Assembly: GCA_964568525.1 (NCBI GenBank)
Contig: CAZMPM010000004.1
Span: 1-64,000 of the forward strand
Reading direction: 5' to 3'
DNA: 64,000 nucleotides
DNA from: CAYZPB01 sp964568525
GTDB lineage: Bacteria; Bacillota; Bacilli; Tepidibacillales; Tepidibacillaceae
Part shown: one piece after another, positions 59,027-64,000 of the stretch
Layout of the letters: each line of letters starts with the position of its first letter
How positions within the stretch are numbered: position 1 is the first letter of the stretch
The notes under the pieces: model-generated
Seen by the model: the letters and a program-made list of their open reading frames with translations, nothing else
What the model was told of the DNA's origin: nothing
Database searches by the model: none
Translations under genes and position numbers: made by a program

Positions 59027-60013
59027 ATGAGTCAGAATACTGATTTGCGGGCAAATATGGGTAATTGGACTGCAGAAGCATTTATTAAGGAACAGATTAA
59101 GACAATTAAAGCGACAGTGGGTGATAGACAGGTGCTACTTGCCTTAAGCGGTGGCGTTGATTCATCTGTTGTGGCTGCGCTTGTGCATTGTGCGATTGGT
59201 GAGCAATTAACCTGTATGTTTATTGAACATGGTTTGTTGCGCAAAAACGAGGCGGAGAGCGTGATGAAGACTTTTGGAGAGCAGTTCAAAATGCGCGTAA
59301 TTAAGGTTGATGCGCGTGAGCGCTTTTTACGGGAACTTGCTGGTGTGCGCGACCCGGAGCAGAAGCGAAAAATTATTGGAAACCAGTTTATATTTTTGTT
59401 CGAAGAAGAAGCGAAAAAGTTGGGTAAATTTGACTTATTAGCTCAGGGGACAATTTACGCTGATGTTGTTGAAAGTGGAACCGGCTCACAAGGAACGATT
59501 AAGTCGCATCATAATGTTGGCGGGTTGCCTGAAGAGATAGGTTTTGAGTTACTTGAGCCGTTGAAGAGTTTATATAAAGATGAAGTGCGTCTGGTTGGGA
59601 CTGCGCTTGGGTTGCCGGATGAGATCGTGCATCGTCAACCGTTTCCGGGACCTGGTCTTGGTATACGCGTGATTGGCGATATTACTGAGGAAAAATTAAC
59701 AATTGTTCGCGAGAGCGATTATATTCTGCGTGATGAAATTAAGAAGGCCGGGTTGGATCGCAAAATCTGGCAGTACTTCACGGCGCTGCTTGATATTAAG
59801 AGCGTTGGTGTTCGCGATGGCAAACGGACTTATGCCTATCCAGTTGCAATCCGTGCGGTGAATTCTGTTGACGGTATGAGTGCAGAGTGGGTGCAGATTC
59901 CTTATGAAGTATTGGAGAAAATTAGCGAGCGGATACTGCGGGAAGTTGACGGTGTTAACCGAGTGGTGCTCGATATCACTAGCAAGCCGCCGGGAACGAT
60001 TGAGTGGGAATAG
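59027..60013 (+). CDS. guaA: GMP synthase, stand-alone ATP-pyrophosphatase subunit
   Basis: 328 residues from ATG 59027 (6 nt after AGGGGG). PP-loop LLALSGGVDSSVVAALVHCA, GTIYADVVESG, RQPFPGPGLGIRV, and the C-terminal dimerisation domain ending DITSKPPGTIEWE. Converts XMP to GMP with ammonia. The class I glutamine amidotransferase domain (about 190 residues) that normally precedes this in bacteria is absent, and nothing upstream encodes it, so this is the split, archaeal-like arrangement or an ammonia-dependent form. Confidence 0.93.
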   Translation: MSQNTDLRANMGNWTAEAFIKEQIKTIKATVGDRQVLLALSGGVDSSVVAALVHCAIGEQLTCMFIEHGLLRKNEAESVMKTFGEQFKMRVIKVDARERFLRELAGVRDPEQKRKIIGNQFIFLFEEEAKKLGKFDLLAQGTIYADVVESGTGSQGTIKSHHNVGGLPEEIGFELLEPLKSLYKDEVRLVGTALGLPDEIVHRQPFPGPGLGIRVIGDITEEKLTIVRESDYILRDEIKKAGLDRKIWQYFTALLDIKSVGVRDGKRTYAYPVAIRAVNSVDGMSAEWVQIPYEVLEKISERILREVDGVNRVVLDITSKPPGTIEWE

Positions 60014-60058
60014 AATCCCGACAAGCGCTTTCTGTAGGAAGAGAGGGTTGTGTCTGCT

Positions 60059-60757
60059 ATGATAATTCTAAAAAAATTAGGTGTAATCTTATTAGTAATA
60101 TTATTACTCATAGTATTGTTGTTGGCCCTCATTCTTTTCGTGCCGTTTACCTATGTTTTTGAGGGTAATAGCAATGATCGAAGAATACAACTTTCCGGTG
60201 CCTGGTTATTTGGATCAGTGAAGATGCAGTTTATAAAGTACTTTAGCGAAGTAGAGGATAAATTGGAACTGACCATCTTCGGTTTTACAAAAAAGCTAAA
60301 TCTACAAATATCCACTGAATCCGCTGGCGAAGCTGCAAACGAGCCTACGGGAAAAAGACGAGAGAAAAAGAGAAAAGATAAAAACAGAAAATACAGCTGG
60401 ATCACACACATTAATAAATCCGTGTTAAATGAAGTTAAAATTCTGATTAAAAGAGTCTGGCTAAGAATCAAGCCCGACGTAATTAATGTAGACATTAGTG
60501 CAGGATTTGATGATCCGATGTATACGGGTATTTTATACGGTTTTTATTGTCAGTTTCTGTGTCTAATCAATGAAGATAAGGTTAGATTTAGGCCGGTGTT
60601 CAATGAAAAAATATTGGAAGGCTCCTTTTATCTACGAGGAAGAATTAAGACTTTTTATATCCTTTTGGTCTTTTTGCGATTTTTAGTCTCCCCGCCGATA
60701 AGAAAAGAGATCAAATTTAGGCGAAATATGAAGGGAGGTGTGGAGTATGCCCGATAA
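60059..60757 (+). CDS. DUF2953 protein (YtfI-like)
   Basis: 232 residues; an N-terminal membrane helix (residues about 8-30), charged linker (KRREKKRKDKNRKYSW) and a domain ending in a second hydrophobic stretch. ytfI-ytfJ pairing in Bacillus matches the next gene. Start may be GTG 60050 or ATG 60059. Overlaps gerW by 11 nt. Confidence 0.8.
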   Translation: MIILKKLGVILLVILLLIVLLLALILFVPFTYVFEGNSNDRRIQLSGAWLFGSVKMQFIKYFSEVEDKLELTIFGFTKKLNLQISTESAGEAANEPTGKRREKKRKDKNRKYSWITHINKSVLNEVKILIKRVWLRIKPDVINVDISAGFDDPMYTGILYGFYCQFLCLINEDKVRFRPVFNEKILEGSFYLRGRIKTFYILLVFLRFLVSPPIRKEIKFRRNMKGGVEYAR

Positions 60758-61199
60758 TTTTGATTTAAACGAAACTATTAATAATGTGTTTGCTAGATTA
60801 CAAGAATTTATAAAAACTGAAACTGTGGTTGGAGAACCGGTTCAAGTTGGCGATGTTACAATTATTCCTTTTGTGAATGTATCGTTCGGAGTCGGAACAG
60901 GTGGTGGAACTGGCAAAGACCGAGAAGCGAATCAAGGCAGTGGTGGTGGCGCCGGAAGCGGTGGGAAAATTTCCCCAACTGCAGTACTGGTTATTAAAGG
61001 TGATAATGCAGAGCTACTATCAATCGATAAGTCGACTAGTTTAGAAAGACTTGCTTTTATGGTGCCGGATCTTGTGGATAAGTTCATAAATTTGGACGCA
61101 AAAAACAAAGAGGCTAAAGAAAAGAAAGTATCTGAGAGAGAAGTAAAAGCAAAAGAAGTTAAAGTAAAGGAAGTTAAAGAAAAAGATGATAAGAAGTAG
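60747..61199 (+). CDS. gerW: GerW-family sporulation protein (YtfJ-like)
   Basis: 150 residues from ATG 60747 (8 nt after GGGAGGTG). Core NNVFARLQEFIKTETVVGEP, VQVGDVTIIPFVNVSFGVGT, glycine-rich stretch, ISPTAVLVIKGDNAELLSID. GerW/YtfJ is needed for lysozyme-type germination phenotypes in Bacillus spores; homologues also occur in non-sporulators. The C-terminus is a lysine/glutamate/valine repeat (EVKAKEVKVKEVKEKDDKK). Confidence 0.88.
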   Translation: MPDNFDLNETINNVFARLQEFIKTETVVGEPVQVGDVTIIPFVNVSFGVGTGGGTGKDREANQGSGGGAGSGGKISPTAVLVIKGDNAELLSIDKSTSLERLAFMVPDLVDKFINLDAKNKEAKEKKVSEREVKAKEVKVKEVKEKDDKK

Positions 61200-61205
61200 A
61201 GAACA

Positions 61206-61247
61206 AAAATAGGGACTGTCGCATCCTCTGAGACAGTCCTTATTTTA
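61206..61247. terminator. Bidirectional terminator between gerW and arsA
   Basis: GGGACTGTC (61212-61220) / GACAGTCCT (61232-61240), flanked by AAAAATA on one side and TATTTTA on the other, serving both convergent operons. Confidence 0.88.
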
Positions 61248-62999
61248 CATTAGTATTATTAATTTTTCTCCTTTTAGTTCTTCCGGAGTCCATTTAATTA
61301 GTGCTGTATTTCTCTTGGATTGATGATCTATCTCTTTTATCCACTCTGCTTCATTTGCTGCCTTAGCTTTTAATACACGATTGCTCGTATCAGTTGCATA
61401 GAAACTTGAATTTATAATCCACCATTTACTATATATTCCGGCACGATTTAAATCTTCTTGTAATCTTACCGCCTCATAGTAAGGTGTTGCCTCTGCTAAA
61501 GTTATTATTAGGACTTCAGTGAACTTGTCGTCTTTAAGCTTAGGCAATAATTTTTTTACTGATGCAGGTGTTTTACCCTGTGTCCGCATAATCTCTCGAT
61601 CATAGCTTTCAGTAGATTCTAATAGTAATATGGTGTGTCCTGTTGGTGCTGTGTCTATTACAACTATCTCATCATTGGACTTGTCAACTAATTCAGCAAA
61701 CGCCCTGAATACAGCAATCTCTTGTGTACAAGGACTTCTTAGATCTTCCTCGATATAATCAATATCATCTTGGGTGGCATTAGCTTCTTTTGCTTTGCCG
61801 ATAACTTCTTCTCGATATTTTTCTAGTTCTTTTTCCTCATCTATATAACTCATAGTAATATTTTCGCTTTCATCAAGGACATATTTCAAGTGCGCTGCCG
61901 GATCGGTAGTTGTCAAATGAACTTTCTTCCCTTTTTTCGCTAAAGCCAATGCAATAGCTGCGGCAATAGTGGTTTTGCCAACCCCACCCTTGCCCATGGT
62001 GAATATTACTTTTTTGTTGGCATTGTATAAATCATCTACAACTTTTCCAAGAGTAGTAACATTATTGACATCTAAATCTTCTATAGTTTCTATCTCATTA
62101 CTAATTTCTTGACCAGTTATAAAGGTTCTAAGTTTATCTACACCAGTGACATTGAATGGTCTTAAAGGTATTTCATAAATATCCAAACTTATAAGCCCTT
62201 CTGGCAGATTATTTATAGCTTCGTTTTCTTTGTTATAAATTAATGTTGATAACTCATCATCGTATTCTTTTAATACTCCATTAATTACAAGAAGTTGATT
62301 CGTTAATCCCATTGCTCGGAGTTCTATAGAAGTCCTTTCGGCTTCTAATAATGCAGAAGTTTGTGGCCTTGATACTAAAATTAATGTAGTCAGTTCGCTA
62401 TCTACAAGGTTATTTACAGCTTGTCGATATATCTCTTTTTTATCTTCTAATCCGGATAGTTCCCCTAAACAAGAAGCGCCATGCGTACTGGTATCTATGA
62501 AATCGGTCCATGCTGAAGGCAGTTGCAGCATTCTTAAAGTGTGCCCAGTTGGCGCAGTATCAAAGATTATATGATCATATTTTTTAGCCACTTCATCATT
62601 AGCTATAAAATTAGAAAACTCATTAAAAGATGCTATCTCGACAGTACAAGATCCGGATAGCTGTTCTTCCATATTCTCGATTACAACATCAGGTAATTTA
62701 CCTCTAAAAGGCCCGACAATACTTTCCTTATAGTCAGCTGCTGAGGCCTCTGGTTCAAAGTTCGCTACAGTGAGGTTAGGGACTTCTTTTATCTGTACTC
62801 CTTTATTATCTAAATCAGTTTCAAATACGTCCTGTAGATTGGAAGCAGGGTCGGTACTAACAAGCATAATTTTCTTACCGCTATCAGACAAGTTAACTGA
62901 TAGGCTAGCGGCTAAAGAAGTCTTACCAACCCCACCTTTGCCGGTAAAAAATAAATATTTAGTTAAATCTATGTCCTTTATATTAAAATTTTGATACAT
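61245..62999 (-). CDS. arsA: Arsenical pump-driving ATPase ArsA (two-domain)
   Basis: 584 residues in two homologous halves, Walker A motifs TGKGGVGKTS (from residue 19) and MGKGGVGKTT (near 334), plus DTAPTGHT in each. The three metalloid-binding cysteines have counterparts (SGSCTVEIA, HGASCLGEL, RSPCTQEIA). Powers As(III) efflux through ArsB or Acr3. No pump gene follows; the operon ends here. Confidence 0.96.
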   Translation of the reverse strand: MYQNFNIKDIDLTKYLFFTGKGGVGKTSLAASLSVNLSDSGKKIMLVSTDPASNLQDVFETDLDNKGVQIKEVPNLTVANFEPEASAADYKESIVGPFRGKLPDVVIENMEEQLSGSCTVEIASFNEFSNFIANDEVAKKYDHIIFDTAPTGHTLRMLQLPSAWTDFIDTSTHGASCLGELSGLEDKKEIYRQAVNNLVDSELTTLILVSRPQTSALLEAERTSIELRAMGLTNQLLVINGVLKEYDDELSTLIYNKENEAINNLPEGLISLDIYEIPLRPFNVTGVDKLRTFITGQEISNEIETIEDLDVNNVTTLGKVVDDLYNANKKVIFTMGKGGVGKTTIAAAIALALAKKGKKVHLTTTDPAAHLKYVLDESENITMSYIDEEKELEKYREEVIGKAKEANATQDDIDYIEEDLRSPCTQEIAVFRAFAELVDKSNDEIVVIDTAPTGHTILLLESTESYDREIMRTQGKTPASVKKLLPKLKDDKFTEVLIITLAEATPYYEAVRLQEDLNRAGIYSKWWIINSSFYATDTSNRVLKAKAANEAEWIKEIDHQSKRNTALIKWTPEELKGEKLIILM

Positions 63000-63019
63000 T
63001 TGCTCTCCCCCAATACTGC

Positions 63020-63376
63020 TTATTTCTTAGCTCTAGTTCTCCTATCAGTAATTTCCACCATAAGATACTCTTTCGGTATCTCCAAAAAATTTATAAATTC
63101 TTCATTCGTTGGGTACTCAGCCGTTTTTACTACCTGACCATCAACTATTGTAATCGGTAGAATCTCTACTCCGTGAGCGTTTAATAACTTATTTACGTCC
63201 TTATTATCTACATAAGCTTTAGGGTTCTGGCTTAAATTCTGCCTTTCCACCTTAATGCCTTTTTTCTCTAATCTATTTATTGTAGTTGACACTCTTAACA
63301 GATTTTTATCAACTGAAGGTCCACATATCCCTGTTGAGCAGCACATAGCGGGGTCGTAAATAACCATTTTTTTCAT
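63020..63376 (-). CDS. arsD: Arsenite metallochaperone ArsD
   Basis: 118 residues with the Cys12-Cys13-Cys18 arsenite site (AMCCSTGICGPS). Delivers As(III)/Sb(III) to ArsA, immediately downstream in the operon. AAGGAGC precedes the ATG. Confidence 0.95.
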   Translation of the reverse strand: MKKMVIYDPAMCCSTGICGPSVDKNLLRVSTTINRLEKKGIKVERQNLSQNPKAYVDNKDVNKLLNAHGVEILPITIVDGQVVKTAEYPTNEEFINFLEIPKEYLMVEITDRRTRAKK

Positions 63377-63408
63377 CTTAATAGCTCCTTTTTAATTTAA
63401 TTTAATTT

Positions 63409-63729
63409 TTAACTTATTTTGCATACACAATTAATTTGCTTGCAGATACAATCATTTGATTCACTAAATACATCTGTTAATATTTGCAGAACATTGCTAC
63501 ATTGTGTCTCGTTTAGTGAGTAGTAAGACCAGAGCCCGGCCTTTCTTGTGGTAACCAGTCCAGAATCTTCTAATACTTTCATATGGTGAGAAAGTGTAGG
63601 CTGCGTAAAATCAAAATGCTCCAAGATATTACAAGCACACTGCTCGCCGCAAGATAATATGTCTAGTATTTTAAGCCTCTTTGGATCTGCAATTACTTTT
63701 AGCAGTCTAGCGCTATCATTGTAATTCAT
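63409..63729 (-). CDS. arsR: Arsenic-responsive repressor ArsR
   Basis: 106 residues from ATG 63729 (or 110 from GTG 63741, which overlaps AAGGAG). Winged-helix fold with DNA-recognition helix FTQPTLSHHMKVLEDSGLV and a cysteine site CGEQCACN in the usual ArsR location. The C-terminus adds two CxC pairs (CICKQINCVC). First gene of arsR-arsD-arsA. Confidence 0.93.
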   Translation of the reverse strand: MNYNDSARLLKVIADPKRLKILDILSCGEQCACNILEHFDFTQPTLSHHMKVLEDSGLVTTRKAGLWSYYSLNETQCSNVLQILTDVFSESNDCICKQINCVCKIS

Positions 63730-63770
63730 CTCATTTTTCACTCCTTACATTTATGTGCGTCTATATAGTT

Positions 63771-63799
63771 ATTATATAGATATTCATCTATATAGTCAA
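63771..63799 (-). promoter_or_regulatory. Promoter and operator of arsRDA
   Basis: Minus strand TTGACT (63794-63799), 17-bp spacer, TATAAT (63771-63776). The spacer holds a perfect 9-4-9 palindrome, TATATAGAT-ATTC-ATCTATATA (63773-63794), overlapping both boxes: a repressor site for ArsR. Confidence 0.85.
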
Positions 63800-63917
63800 T
63801 TGTAAGTTTATATCCACTAATATGTATAGAAGATAAGAGTAATTTTTGTTATAATAAATAGTAATAAATTAGAAAAAAACGTACATAGTGGCATTTTAAA
63901 ACAAAGGAGTGAATAAG

Positions 63918-64000
63918 ATGCATTATATTATTTCAACCGACACTACTGCTGATTTATCAAAGGAATATGTAGAGAAATATAATTTACCATTGCTATCGTT
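63918..64000 (+). CDS. DegV-family fatty-acid-binding protein, 5' end
   Basis: The 27 codons in view (MHYIISTDTTADLSKEYVEK, then YNLPLLS) match the N-terminus of DegV proteins, which bind fatty acids (FakB-like). AAAGGAG before the ATG and TATAAT about 65 bp upstream. Truncated by the window edge. Confidence 0.8.
   Translation, partial: MHYIISTDTTADLSKEYVEKYNLPLLS

Overview
The window is a low-GC, Gram-positive chromosome segment from a member of the Bacilli or a close relative. This rests on gene order: tuf / S10-spc-alpha ribosomal cluster with secY-adk-map-KOW protein-infA-rpmJ / ecfA1-ecfA2-ecfT-truA-rplM-rpsI; acpS-nnr-alr-ndoAI-ndoA-sprT followed by a tRNA block; tsaE-tsaB-rimI-tsaD-rex-tatC-groES-groEL; and cdaA-cdaR-glmM. 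It also rests on a CIRCE operator, a yybP-ykoY (Mn) riboswitch, a TPP riboswitch, and SpoIIM- and GerW-type sporulation-associated genes. A run of exactly ten Ns at 45138-45147 shows a draft scaffold.

Layout. 1-19490: end of tuf, then nearly 15 kb of co-directional ribosomal protein, secretion, RNA polymerase and ECF-transporter genes. 19500-24840: accessory genes (a DUF2779 two-nuclease protein, a MazEF-like pair with a damaged toxin, copZ-copA copper export, a SpoIIM-family membrane protein). 24950-28020: two tRNA blocks (7 and 4 genes) separated by a reverse-strand ChrB-like/MFS operon with an elaborate operator region. 28150-37320: an epimerase, a DUF4332 protein, arginase, a TPP-riboswitch-controlled thiamine-precursor ABC transporter, and the c-di-AMP/peptidoglycan operon cdaA-cdaR-glmM. 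38100-43900: Mn-riboswitch/TerC, then acpS-nnr-alr-ndoAI-ndoA-sprT. 43940-45380: a large tRNA block containing the assembly gap. 45470-48600: a PAS-GGDEF-HD-GYP gene split by a 1,664-bp insertion. 48680-52000: hydrolase, a frameshifted secreted protein, a membrane protein, iron alcohol dehydrogenase. 52010-61200: t6A synthesis, Rex, TatC, GroESL, a GMP synthase lacking its glutaminase domain, and ytfI/gerW homologues. 61245-63800: arsRDA on the reverse strand, with no pump gene. 63918-64000: start of a degV-like gene.

The main unusual items are: (1) one 545-codon ORF joining TsaD (tRNA t6A synthesis) to 5-formyltetrahydrofolate cyclo-ligase, with a GC-rich patch inside the second domain; (2) a clean insertion with a 3-bp target duplication into the HD-GYP gene, carrying an EcoRI-family adenine methyltransferase fragment lacking its 5' end and a DUF262 protein apparently lacking its C-terminal nuclease domain; (3) two copies of a roughly 52-nt double-hairpin element placed immediately after tRNA-Ala and tRNA-Val genes, each followed by a duplicate of the host tRNA's 3' end; (4) a dense palindromic operator array at a ChrB/MFS promoter; (5) a stand-alone GuaA ATP-pyrophosphatase subunit; (6) arsRDA without arsB/acr3 in the window. 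All product names come from reading the translated sequences; no database search was run.
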